From: Hydrogenovibrio sp. 3SP14C1
GTDB lineage: Bacteria; Pseudomonadota; Gammaproteobacteria; Thiomicrospirales; Thiomicrospiraceae
Assembly: GCF_029625905.1 (NCBI RefSeq)
Contig: NZ_JARTLM010000002.1
Location: forward strand, 1-64,000
DNA: 64,000 nt
Reading direction: 5' to 3'
Shown here: positions 8,413 through 15,210 of the stretch, in pieces
Layout of the letters: every line of letters begins with the position of its first letter
Position numbering within the stretch: position 1 is the stretch's first letter
The notes under the pieces: model-generated
What the model was told of the DNA's origin: nothing
What the model saw: only the letters and a program-made list of their open reading frames with translations
The model's database searches: none
Translations under genes and position numbers: made by a program

Positions 8413-9147
8413 TTATGCTTTTGCGGGGCTGGTTGGAGCACCGAGTGAGTCGTCGTGATGATGTCCTTTAACGGTGACACCATCCGCATCGATATCGCCG
8501 TTTTGAACTTTGACATCGCCGTCGATAGTGGCACCAGCTCCACCATAAGCGCCTGCCGATGCCAGACCGCCAACCGTTGCCATCTTGGCCACCGTCAGGT
8601 TTTCTGAAACCACCAGGTTGCCGTTTAACACCATATTCCCGTTATGGGTTTGTTCGGTGTTGATGATCGTGGTCGGTGCGTTGACTTCAACCTGCCCATC
8701 AAAATTCACGTCCAGATTCTGTGCGCCATTTACCTCAACCGAACCGACACAATCGACTTTCAGTTTGTGTGTTTTGCGGTTGTATTCGACCACCGTGCCG
8801 TCCTGGTAATCCTTGCGATGGATGTCCGGCGAATTTGAGTTTGCCGCAAAGGCCTCTTGAAATATCGCTGGTAACACAGCTCCGGTATTCAGCTCTCCAT
8901 TAGGAGACAACACCATGACTTGCTCACCGACTTCAGGTGGGTGCCACTCACGATCATTTCCAGCTCGGTTGCTAAAAAACGGAAGCCAATCGGTTAGCAG
9001 TGGTTGCCCACTTTCCGACTCACCGATTTTCACTTTCACTCTGGGTTTGTCATAATCTGCCTGGTGAATAACCCCCATACGAAGGATATTCATCAATCGT
9101 GTCGCTAGATCAAGCAAACCTTCAAAGCTTCTCGTAGGTTCCATCAT
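8413..9147 (-). CDS. Baseplate spike protein gpV
   Basis: About 244 residues. The N-terminal FEGLLDLATRLMNILRMGVIHQADYDKPRVKV and LLTDWLPFFSNRAGNDREWHPPEVGEQVMVL are the OB-fold block of P2 gpV. The C-terminal part is a run of short repeats (VEVNGAQNLDVNFDGQVEVN, MVLNGNLVVSENLTV) typical of the triple-helical spike that punctures the outer membrane. I chose the ATG at 9147, which overlaps the preceding gene by 26 bases, over an in-frame upstream start at 9207. Confidence 0.85.
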   Translation of the reverse strand: MMEPTRSFEGLLDLATRLMNILRMGVIHQADYDKPRVKVKIGESESGQPLLTDWLPFFSNRAGNDREWHPPEVGEQVMVLSPNGELNTGAVLPAIFQEAFAANSNSPDIHRKDYQDGTVVEYNRKTHKLKVDCVGSVEVNGAQNLDVNFDGQVEVNAPTTIINTEQTHNGNMVLNGNLVVSENLTVAKMATVGGLASAGAYGGAGATIDGDVKVQNGDIDADGVTVKGHHHDDSLGAPTSPAKA

Positions 9148-9637
9148 TTGGCCCCGCATAAATTTCGGTTGGTATGGTTCCGTCTTCGATAAACTGGTCA
9201 TCTCCAAGCGTAATGGTCTGACGCCAACTGACTGCCCACAACATCACACCTTGTCGATCTATCTCTGATGAATATAAGTTATCGTCTTTAACATTCGATG
9301 GTGCGCCCGTACCGGGTAACCAACGTGTCATATCCGAATCCAGCAACAACGTCATGTCATCAACCAGGTTGCGAATGGCATCATCTTTCGACAGCCCGCT
9401 TTTGTCCTTAGTCACAAAGTAGACGACAAACTGTTTTTCCGACTTGACCTGACCATTAGCCATATTGATGTTCTTAGCTGTCCCAAGGCATGACACTCTA
9501 GCCGCTGGAGACTTTGCGCTGGTACTCTTCAGCTCTTTTAGAGTGAATCGCCCAGGATGCACTTCGCAAGATCTCAAATCCGTAAAGACATCTTTAAGTT
9601 TTTCGCGTATGGCATTTAAAATATCGTTTGTCATCAT
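9122..9637 (-). CDS. Probable tail terminator/gp37-like protein
   Basis: The 171-residue product opens with NDILNAIREKLKDVFTDLRSCEVHPGRF and ends with a WRQTITLGDDQF motif. The pattern of an N-terminal helix with LRSCEV, a KQFVVYFVTKDKS strand and NLVDDMTLLLD fits the Mu gp37-like (DUF1834) group, which I place as tail terminators by position and pattern only. It lies between the gpG-like gene and the spike gene and overlaps both. Confidence 0.6.
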   Translation of the reverse strand: MMTNDILNAIREKLKDVFTDLRSCEVHPGRFTLKELKSTSAKSPAARVSCLGTAKNINMANGQVKSEKQFVVYFVTKDKSGLSKDDAIRNLVDDMTLLLDSDMTRWLPGTGAPSNVKDDNLYSSEIDRQGVMLWAVSWRQTITLGDDQFIEDGTIPTEIYAGPNDGTYEKL

Positions 9638-10089
9638 TCACTCATTAGGCCTGTCGCCCAGTCATTTATAACGTCGATTAACTCGTCGTGGTCTGCATCA
9701 CTTATACCAAGATATTCACGAGCAGGATCATTTGGCCGTCCCACTTCTGCACCACCGAATTGTCGAATGGCGGCATAGTCCAAATTGGAACCTATTGCCA
9801 CTTCACCACCACTCACTTGATACTGAATGCTATCGAGCAAGTCGCCTTCGTTCTCCAGAAGACTGTGACCGCTGTGCCTAGTTTTGGCATAGTCTTTAGA
9901 CCAATCCGCCCAAGGCTCACCGTCCGGGCTTGTTTTGTCTTCACTGATCCGTCGTCTTGTCTGACTCTCGGATGTGGCTCCAACGATTTCAAGCAGCTGT
10001 TTTTGTGCGTCATTTTCGATCAGGCGGTTCAAGCGATCGTTTACTCTCGCCAGACCTTGTATTTCAATATGAAACCCAACGCCAGCCAT
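9634..10089 (-). CDS. Virion morphogenesis protein (Mu gpG / P2 gpS family)
   Basis: A 151-residue protein with the family blocks RRISEDKTSPDGEPWADWS, HSLLENEGDLLDSI and GSNLDYAAIRQFGG. Members complete the tail or head-tail joint. The end overlaps the start of the following gene by 4 bases (ATGA-type). Position after gp36 matches the Mu order. Confidence 0.88.
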   Translation of the reverse strand: MAGVGFHIEIQGLARVNDRLNRLIENDAQKQLLEIVGATSESQTRRRISEDKTSPDGEPWADWSKDYAKTRHSGHSLLENEGDLLDSIQYQVSGGEVAIGSNLDYAAIRQFGGAEVGRPNDPAREYLGISDADHDELIDVINDWATGLMSE

Positions 10090-10095
10090 CTTGAA

Positions 10096-10503
10096 TCACC
10101 GTCTAAAACGACGAGGCTGCGAAATCAAACGCGCCTGGCCGTTAGTTGTTTTGGGTGGTGAAGACAGCCCGAGGGTGACTTCACCTTTACTGAAGCGTCG
10201 CAGCAGATTGACTGTGTCTTCATAACGCAGTCGACGTTCATCTGTTGATGCATCCGCATCGACACTTAATTTATAAAGTGCAATATCAATACACAGGTCT
10301 GTTACAACCTTTGGCACCGTGGCAACCGGCAAGCTGAAGCGTGACCCGATGTAGGCATCAATTTCAGCTTGAGCCGCCTCAAGTGCTGCGGTGACAACCT
10401 CGGCATCCACGACACCGTCATCATCACGATCGGCGACCACAAGCAAAGGCTCAACACCAATGCGTAGTTCCATATCCGCTTGAGTTGCATAGACCTGTGA
10501 CAT
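10096..10503 (-). CDS. Head-tail connector, Mu gp36 (DUF1320)
   Basis: A 135-residue product: MSQVYATQADMELRIG, then AALEAAQAEIDAYIGSRFSL and VTDLCIDIALYKL, which are the DUF1320 blocks. The family is the adaptor between portal and tail. The gene follows the HI1506-like gene by 2 bases in the Mu-type order. Confidence 0.88.
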   Translation of the reverse strand: MSQVYATQADMELRIGVEPLLVVADRDDDGVVDAEVVTAALEAAQAEIDAYIGSRFSLPVATVPKVVTDLCIDIALYKLSVDADASTDERRLRYEDTVNLLRRFSKGEVTLGLSSPPKTTNGQARLISQPRRFRR

Positions 10504-10505
10504 GA

Positions 10506-10877
10506 TTATTCGCCTTTACCTTTTGCCTGGTATTGTTCAAACGCCTTGTCACGCTCGGCCGCAGAAACTGACTCACCTAACAAACCTTCAAGAGCAGATG
10601 TCTGTGGTTTATTGGATGATGTCCAAAGCGTTTGGTCGTCCAGATCAAGTTCGTCGATCAACGTGACCAGCTTCTCAATCTTGTCGCCATCACCTGAAGC
10701 ACCTTTTGATTCATCAGGCACTTCAACCAGGTGAGACACCAGATTCTTTTCCGCCTGAATCGCCTTAAGCTGATCTGCTGTAATTTCATCAACTTTCAAG
10801 CGTGTTTCTTGTTGCGTAAAACGAAGACCAGCGCGACGAAAGCTGTGCGGTACTGATTTGACAATTAATACTTTCAT
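10506..10877 (-). CDS. Mu gp35/HI1506-like protein
   Basis: The 123-residue product starts MKVLIVKSVPHSFRRAGLRF and has QQETRLKVDEITADQLKAIQ, a pattern seen in the small protein between capsid and gp36 in FluMu-type prophages. The middle is acidic and probably flexible. Its function is not known; position suggests a head completion or head-tail accessory. Confidence 0.7.
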   Translation of the reverse strand: MKVLIVKSVPHSFRRAGLRFTQQETRLKVDEITADQLKAIQAEKNLVSHLVEVPDESKGASGDGDKIEKLVTLIDELDLDDQTLWTSSNKPQTSALEGLLGESVSAAERDKAFEQYQAKGKGE

Positions 10878-10928
10878 GATTTTCCTCCAGCGCTGACCGA
10901 GATCAGCGCGAAATTAAGTTAAGATAAA

Positions 10929-11834
10929 TTAGCCTTGGCCAGTTGAACCGTAAGCCAATTGCCAGAACGCATAACCAACTGCCATACGCGCTTCGGCACC
11001 GAACCGGAACTTTTTCAGGCTGTACACCAAATCGCTATTCATATCTGTCATCGATACAAATACTGGCTCTTTACGCACCTGAAGAATGAATGGCTTCACT
11101 GGTTTTGTGGTATCAATTAAGTGCCATTCGGTATCGGTTTTTAGCCCTGGCATAACAACCACCTTCGCCGTTCCCTTATAGATATTGGCTTTACCATCTT
11201 CCAGACGATCTGCCGTCATTAAGGTGTTAGCAACATCTTCCAGAGCAGGAGGTACCGCTAGAATGTTAGGCGTAACATTTAACGAATCGCCTTCTTCATC
11301 TTTCATGCTTCGAAGAGCCGTTCGCGCTGCACCATAGGAAGCCTGTGCAGCTGCCAGGGTAGCAATAGACAATACCGCCGTGCCTTTGTTGCTCACACTG
11401 TTACCAGCCACTTCATGATCCGTATCATAGAAGTATTGAGTGTCATAACATGGGGTTGTAAACCCATTACTCATTAAGGTGGCAACCAGTTGATCTGGCA
11501 GTCGTTTTGCAGAATCTGCCGCCATTTCGGCTTGAGGACCATAGATACCTAATTGATCGTCTTCGATATCATTGCGATCAACCTCGACGTCGACCTCAAA
11601 ATCATCATTTACAATCGAGTATTTATGCGCTTCCAATTGCTTTGTATGCTTTTGGCCGATCCATTTGCGCATTGCCGGAAAACGTCCAAACCATACATAG
11701 GATGTTTCCGATGTGGTTGAAACCACTTTCATGGCCACTTCCTGCCACACAGATGGTGCTGCGGCAAAAGCCTTGTTGAACGTCGCTTTCAGATTGACAA
11801 AGACGGCGCTAATTGAGTTTTTATTGACTAGCAT
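10929..11834 (-). CDS. Major capsid protein (Mu gpT family)
   Basis: 301 residues. N-terminal MLVNKNSISAVFVNLKATFN and the conserved VSTTSETSYVWFGRFPAMRK, HKYSIVNDDFEVDVEVDRND and DQLVATLMSNGF are typical of the Mu-like capsid subunit, an HK97-fold protein. It follows the protease/scaffold and decoration genes, the classical order. Only about 50 bases separate it from the next gene. Confidence 0.93.
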   Translation of the reverse strand: MLVNKNSISAVFVNLKATFNKAFAAAPSVWQEVAMKVVSTTSETSYVWFGRFPAMRKWIGQKHTKQLEAHKYSIVNDDFEVDVEVDRNDIEDDQLGIYGPQAEMAADSAKRLPDQLVATLMSNGFTTPCYDTQYFYDTDHEVAGNSVSNKGTAVLSIATLAAAQASYGAARTALRSMKDEEGDSLNVTPNILAVPPALEDVANTLMTADRLEDGKANIYKGTAKVVVMPGLKTDTEWHLIDTTKPVKPFILQVRKEPVFVSMTDMNSDLVYSLKKFRFGAEARMAVGYAFWQLAYGSTGQG

Positions 11835-11856
11835 TTTGCTCTCCTTATTTACTTAT

Positions 11857-12255
11857 TTATTCGACCCAGACGCCGTCTGAATCCACTGCGACAACCGTTC
11901 CTGCTACTGACCGCGTTCCGGTGCCATCTGTTTTGGCCACGGTTTCATCGTCTACGATGTAACACTGGTTGAACAGATCCGCTTCGGTGATAGGGTCACC
12001 CGATAGGTTCTCCCATTTGAACGCCTGGTTACGACGAACCGTGACAGACTGATCTCCATCTGCGCCCGCACTGTTATCGACCATTTCATCGGCACGCCCG
12101 ATGTAAGTCAGCCCGGTTGCGGTTTCGCCAGGCTTCGCATAGCCTCCAGCAACCACAACCAATGATCCAGCGTAAATGACTGTGCTGGCCGCTACGCCAA
12201 CCACCACTAAATCACGTCCTTTCATGTGAGTATTTCTGTCTTGTGTTAATGGCAT
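11857..12255 (-). CDS. Capsid decoration-like protein
   Basis: A 132-residue protein rich in V, G, A and D (DLVVVGVAASTVIYAGSLVV, TVRRNQAFKWENLSGDPITE, ending AVDSDGVWVE). The composition and place between scaffold and capsid are those of small head decoration or cement proteins (DUF2190-like). I infer this mainly from context. Confidence 0.6.
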   Translation of the reverse strand: MPLTQDRNTHMKGRDLVVVGVAASTVIYAGSLVVVAGGYAKPGETATGLTYIGRADEMVDNSAGADGDQSVTVRRNQAFKWENLSGDPITEADLFNQCYIVDDETVAKTDGTGTRSVAGTVVAVDSDGVWVE

Positions 12256-12266
12256 GTCGGTCTCCT

Positions 12267-12758
12267 TTAGTTACCGTATTTTTCAAGGTCTTCTGGTGAA
12301 TTACCAAACATCTCAGCTATTGCTTTCTGCTCAGAGTTCATAGCCTTGTTTTCACCAGTAGGTGGTTCTTTGCCATCCAAATTACTATCACTGGCAATCA
12401 CTGGAGATTGCTCAACAAACTCCTTGAAGCGTTTCAGACCACCTTCCTGACGACAGGCGGCCACGTGATAGTCTTTGGTCGATGGAGCAATCTTTCCATC
12501 GGTAATGGCCTTGGCAACGGCTGAATCAATCTCTTCATTCAGAGACTTGACCTTAATGTCTTCCAATGCTTTCTCAGCATTCGTTGCACGCTCTGTCATT
12601 GCTTGGAAGTCGGCACGCGGCACGAACTTATCAAGCGATGGGTTTTCAGCGCGATTCATTGCAGTTTGATGTTCCGTCTGCATGGTGTTGATGGCTTTAG
12701 TAATTTGCTCTTGAGTTGCGTCTTCTGGCAAACCGAGCAGTTTTGCAATCCATTTCAT
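12267..12758 (-). CDS. Internal in-frame scaffold protein (Mu gpZ-like)
   Basis: Inside the protease gene, an ATG at 12756-12758 (MKWIAKLLGLPEDATQEQIT) is preceded by a strong site, GGAGGAAACTTCT, unusual for the interior of a gene. Translation would give 163 residues identical to the C-terminal part of the protease. Mu makes its scaffold gpZ from an internal start of gene I; I infer the same here from the ribosome binding site. Confidence 0.6.
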   Translation of the reverse strand: MKWIAKLLGLPEDATQEQITKAINTMQTEHQTAMNRAENPSLDKFVPRADFQAMTERATNAEKALEDIKVKSLNEEIDSAVAKAITDGKIAPSTKDYHVAACRQEGGLKRFKEFVEQSPVIASDSNLDGKEPPTGENKAMNSEQKAIAEMFGNSPEDLEKYGN

Positions 12759-13292
12759 AGAAGTTTCCTCCGGTTGATGTTGAGAGTGGTTAAGAGATTT
12801 CAAAAACAGGTTATGGTTGTTCGTTAACCCGACACTGGTAATGCGAACGATTTCAAACTCATCCTTAGTGAATAAAAAGACAGGGGATAAATAACGGTAC
12901 TGTTTGGATGCGACAATTAAGCGCCCGCTTTCAGTCCATTCAACACGACCAAAAACCGCACCGTCTCGAATTTCAAGCGCCTTGATCCATCCAATGGCAG
13001 GAGCTGGATCACCTTGTGGTGCTTTGAGTTCGGTAGCGTGTTCGATATCAACCGGAATGTCCGCTTGATTGTCGACAAATGACTGAATGATTTTTTGTGG
13101 GTTAGTGTTTTTCCAGGAACGGCCATCACGACCAGTGACTAGGTCACCAGCAGGAATGAGTTCAATCCAATCGGGTACGACGGATTGAACCTCCTGAGAG
13201 ATTTCAAAGTTAAGTGCAGCTCTGAGATCAGTAGATTGATCAGAGCAAAGCGCTTTGATGGTTTGGGATAAGTGTGTGTTTTTCGTTTCCAT
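12267..13292 (-). CDS. Head maturation protease with scaffold, Mu gpI family
   Basis: 341 residues. The first half carries the Mu gpI protease pattern (VPDWIELIPAG, VDIEHATELKAPQGDPAPAIGWI, YRYLSPVF, IVRITSVGLTNNHNL), in which the His and Ser are candidates for the catalytic pair. The second half is helical and charged with a Q/E-rich coiled coil, typical of a scaffold. An internal start (12758) should give the scaffold alone. A late promoter-like element lies just upstream at 13319-13343, and the leader can fold over its ribosome binding site. Confidence 0.88.
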   Translation of the reverse strand: METKNTHLSQTIKALCSDQSTDLRAALNFEISQEVQSVVPDWIELIPAGDLVTGRDGRSWKNTNPQKIIQSFVDNQADIPVDIEHATELKAPQGDPAPAIGWIKALEIRDGAVFGRVEWTESGRLIVASKQYRYLSPVFLFTKDEFEIVRITSVGLTNNHNLFLKSLNHSQHQPEETSMKWIAKLLGLPEDATQEQITKAINTMQTEHQTAMNRAENPSLDKFVPRADFQAMTERATNAEKALEDIKVKSLNEEIDSAVAKAITDGKIAPSTKDYHVAACRQEGGLKRFKEFVEQSPVIASDSNLDGKEPPTGENKAMNSEQKAIAEMFGNSPEDLEKYGN

Positions 13293-13295
13293 GCC

Positions 13296-13343
13296 CCCAG
13301 TTTATGGGGCAGGAAAAAAGAGTGGATATTAAGTATTTGATAA
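13296..13343 (-). promoter_or_regulatory. Late promoter-like element and leader hairpin of the head operon
   Basis: Plus-strand 13319-13343 reads AGAGTGGATATTAAG, two bases, TTTGATAA. It matches 23 of 25 bases of an element at 22008-22032 ahead of the DUF5675 gene. On the minus strand a short stem, TGCCCC with GGGGCA, then brackets the ribosome binding site and ends in the ATG. The element should be the binding site or -10 area of a late activator such as a C/Mor protein. Confidence 0.55.
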
Positions 13344-13359
13344 CGTTTTTTGAATACGT

Positions 13360-13875
13360 CTAGTCGCTGGACTGAAGCTTCTCTAGAAGATTTTTTCTTT
13401 TTTCTTGATCTTCTAATCGATTTTTAATTTGTGCTTTAAAGCTATCGATTTGATCTCCTAAAAACCAGTACATTCTTAAAAGTAAGACAATAGAGAAGAA
13501 GGTTACAGAAAAAAAGCTTGCTAACGACAGATCAAGTGACGCGCTTATTTTAAAGCTTGAAAATGCTGTTAAAACTACAAAGAGATTACCAACAATAACA
13601 ACAATCAACCCAAATAAAGTCTCACTCTTTAAAAGATCAACAATTCCTTTTACACGTGAGCGCTCGGTTACTGTTAAACCTTCAATAGCTTTAACATCAC
13701 CTAGGCGATGCTTTATTGTTATTGCTTGCTGAACAGCCAATGACCCTACCCCTAGTGAGATAACAGCTCTAAGCCAGCCCAAGTCATTTAATCCAGACAG
13801 ATATTGACTTACATCCTGTCCAAAGACCCAGCCTATAATGCTAACAATGATATAAAGTAGGTAAATTTTAAACAT
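13360..13875 (-). CDS. Unknown four-helix membrane protein of the AT-rich cassette
   Basis: A 171-residue protein with about four predicted membrane helices: residues 1-20 (FKIYLLYIIVSIIGWVFG), around 33-50, 86-106 (LFGLIVVIVGNLFVVLTAF) and 118-138 (SFFSVTFFSIVLLLRMYWFL). A charged cytoplasmic tail follows (KAQIKNRLEDQEKRKNLLEKL, probably coiled coil). I recognise no family. It lies 2 bases behind the 13878-14882 gene and is lower in GC than the head genes on either side. A membrane protein paired with a large soluble partner is the build of several two-gene antiphage systems, but that is only an analogy. Confidence 0.8.
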   Translation of the reverse strand: MFKIYLLYIIVSIIGWVFGQDVSQYLSGLNDLGWLRAVISLGVGSLAVQQAITIKHRLGDVKAIEGLTVTERSRVKGIVDLLKSETLFGLIVVIVGNLFVVLTAFSSFKISASLDLSLASFFSVTFFSIVLLLRMYWFLGDQIDSFKAQIKNRLEDQEKRKNLLEKLQSSD

Positions 13876-13877
13876 TT

Positions 13878-14882
13878 TTATTCAATTTTTGCTTCGCTAA
13901 TAAGATGAGAAAGCCAGTCGTGCATCGCATGATACAGTTCATTTTCATCAATTGCACCATTATTAAATTGTACATTGATATTAGTAGATAATTTTAGGTC
14001 TTTGCCTTTTAATTGGGCACCATTTGAAAGATCAACAACCACATCATCTTCATGTGCGTGTCTCATTGAGGTGGAAAGCTCATCTAAGAACTGTTGCCCA
14101 GATTTTGTTGTTTGTCTTAGATAAGTCACTTCAAGTTTTAATTTTAAGTTTGCTTCATCAAGTGCGTCATCTAATTTTGGAACCGGCGCGCCTAAATTTT
14201 TAAAAACAGCTGAGATCAATTCACCTGTTATTCCTGCAGGAACAAACTGTATTGATTTAACACTATTTGATGTAGTGCCTTCATTTTCTTCTTTCGGTTG
14301 AGCTGTTATTGGAGCACCAAGAATTACTTTTTTAGCTGGTGATTTTTCAAGTTTTTTTATTGCTTCTACAGTTGGCTTATCGCTTAATGAGAAAATTCCG
14401 TCATCTGGCAAGTGTTTCGACTGAGTTCCTAATAACCATGTTAAGTGAGTTTCAAGCTGTCTAGCCGTAAGTGAGGCACTAGACATTATGACCATATGAT
14501 TACCTAGTACTCCAAAATGTAATATTGATTCTAAAAATTCTTCTTTTTGTGCTTGAGCAATACTTTGTTTTTGTAGATCACTTGGCTGAATTGTTCTAAC
14601 AGAATATGACGTGGCTGATTTGTCAATTGTAATTGCGGAATGACTTTGGTTTTTCTCCCATAACATCAATTTGGCACAAAACATTCCTCTATGCTTAACT
14701 GGATCGTTTAACAACCTAAATGAATCATCAGAGCTTGAAATAGACTCTTCACGGTCAGAAGCCTTTTTTAAACTTCCATTATTTAAAACGACTGTCTCAA
14801 GCATTTCTTGTAATGTATTTTTAGCTTTTGGCATAACTGCCAACTTGTAATGCAATGTACGGCGCTTAGTTTCATTTCTCAT
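13878..14882 (-). CDS. Unknown 334-residue protein of the AT-rich cassette
   Basis: A soluble protein with no family I know. Visible pieces: MRNETKRRTLHYKLAVM, an SRDE-rich stretch, the ILHFGVLGNHMVIMSSASLT core followed by LETHLTWLLG, and a C-terminal half with DVVVDLSNGAQLKGKDLKLS and FNNGAIDENELYHAMHDWL. I chose ATG 14882 since GAGG is 9 bases upstream; ATG 14897 is the alternative. It has its own promoter candidate (14919-14947), is AT-rich, and is inserted between the MuF and protease genes, so it interrupts the conserved head operon. It is likely cargo rather than a structural gene. Confidence 0.8.
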   Translation of the reverse strand: MRNETKRRTLHYKLAVMPKAKNTLQEMLETVVLNNGSLKKASDREESISSSDDSFRLLNDPVKHRGMFCAKLMLWEKNQSHSAITIDKSATSYSVRTIQPSDLQKQSIAQAQKEEFLESILHFGVLGNHMVIMSSASLTARQLETHLTWLLGTQSKHLPDDGIFSLSDKPTVEAIKKLEKSPAKKVILGAPITAQPKEENEGTTSNSVKSIQFVPAGITGELISAVFKNLGAPVPKLDDALDEANLKLKLEVTYLRQTTKSGQQFLDELSTSMRHAHEDDVVVDLSNGAQLKGKDLKLSTNINVQFNNGAIDENELYHAMHDWLSHLISEAKIE

Positions 14883-14918
14883 AAATAATACCCTCATCTA
14901 AAATTATCTGTGTTTGCC

Positions 14919-14947
14919 ATATTAGATGATTAATTAATTTAAAACAA
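14919..14947 (-). promoter_or_regulatory. Promoter of the two-gene cassette
   Basis: On the minus strand TTGTTT (plus 14942-14947) and TAATAT (plus 14919-14924) are 17 bases apart, about 35 bases ahead of the start at 14882. This is a good sigma-70 match and would allow expression independent of the late head transcript, including in the lysogen. Confidence 0.5.
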
Positions 14948-14968
14948 TTCAACTACAATTAATAACCC

Positions 14969-15018
14969 GTTCAAATTAAACTTAAACCCGTTCAAAAACG
15001 TTCAAATTAAATTAAACA
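14969..15018. repeat. GTTCAAATTAAAC repeats ahead of the cassette
   Basis: GTTCAAATTAAAC at 14969-14981, GTTCAAAAAC at 14990-14999 and GTTCAAATTAAATTAAAC at 15000-15017 lie just upstream of the cassette promoter. They resemble the repressor-region half-sites ATTCAAGTTTAA and GTTCATTAAAC around 30698-30796. They may be operators read by the prophage repressor or a local regulator. The rest of the gap 14898-15133 shows nothing else I can name. Confidence 0.45.
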
Positions 15019-15133
15019 ACTCTTTCCTCATCTTTTTTAAAAACGTCGCTCAAATCGGCTTATTTTTGATTAGCCGTTATCCGATGATAACCGGGTTTGA
15101 TTTTTTGCCAGAGGGGAGTATCATTTAATTACG

Positions 15134-15210
15134 ACAAGTGGTGGAGTGGTTCGCAATAAGCGTGTCCTGTTTTACCAGGTCTTATCCGGTTCGATTCCGG
15201 CGCCACTTGT
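15134..15210 (+). tRNA. tRNA-like cloverleaf, probably degenerate
   Basis: An outer stem ACAAGTGG (15134-15141) pairs exactly with CCACTTGT (15203-15210) and encloses three hairpins: CGC/GCG at 15152-15162, CCTG/CAGG closing a six-base loop TTTTAC, and CCGG/CCGG closing the classic T-loop TTCGATT (15190-15196). The T-arm and acceptor are convincing. The anticodon loop is one base short, U8 is not obvious, the T-stem has one mismatch, and no CCA follows, so I doubt it is a working tRNA. It is on the strand opposite to the head genes, with its last base next to the MuF stop codon. Confidence 0.45.

Noticed and set aside
13360-14882. Assignment of the cassette to Kiwa (membrane plus DUF4868)
   Set aside because: The build is alike, but the order differs and I see no DUF4868 motif, so the name is not justified.
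15134-15210. Naming this cloverleaf as a specific working tRNA
   Set aside because: Anticodon loop one base short, a T-stem mismatch and no CCA; the amino acid cannot be read safely.
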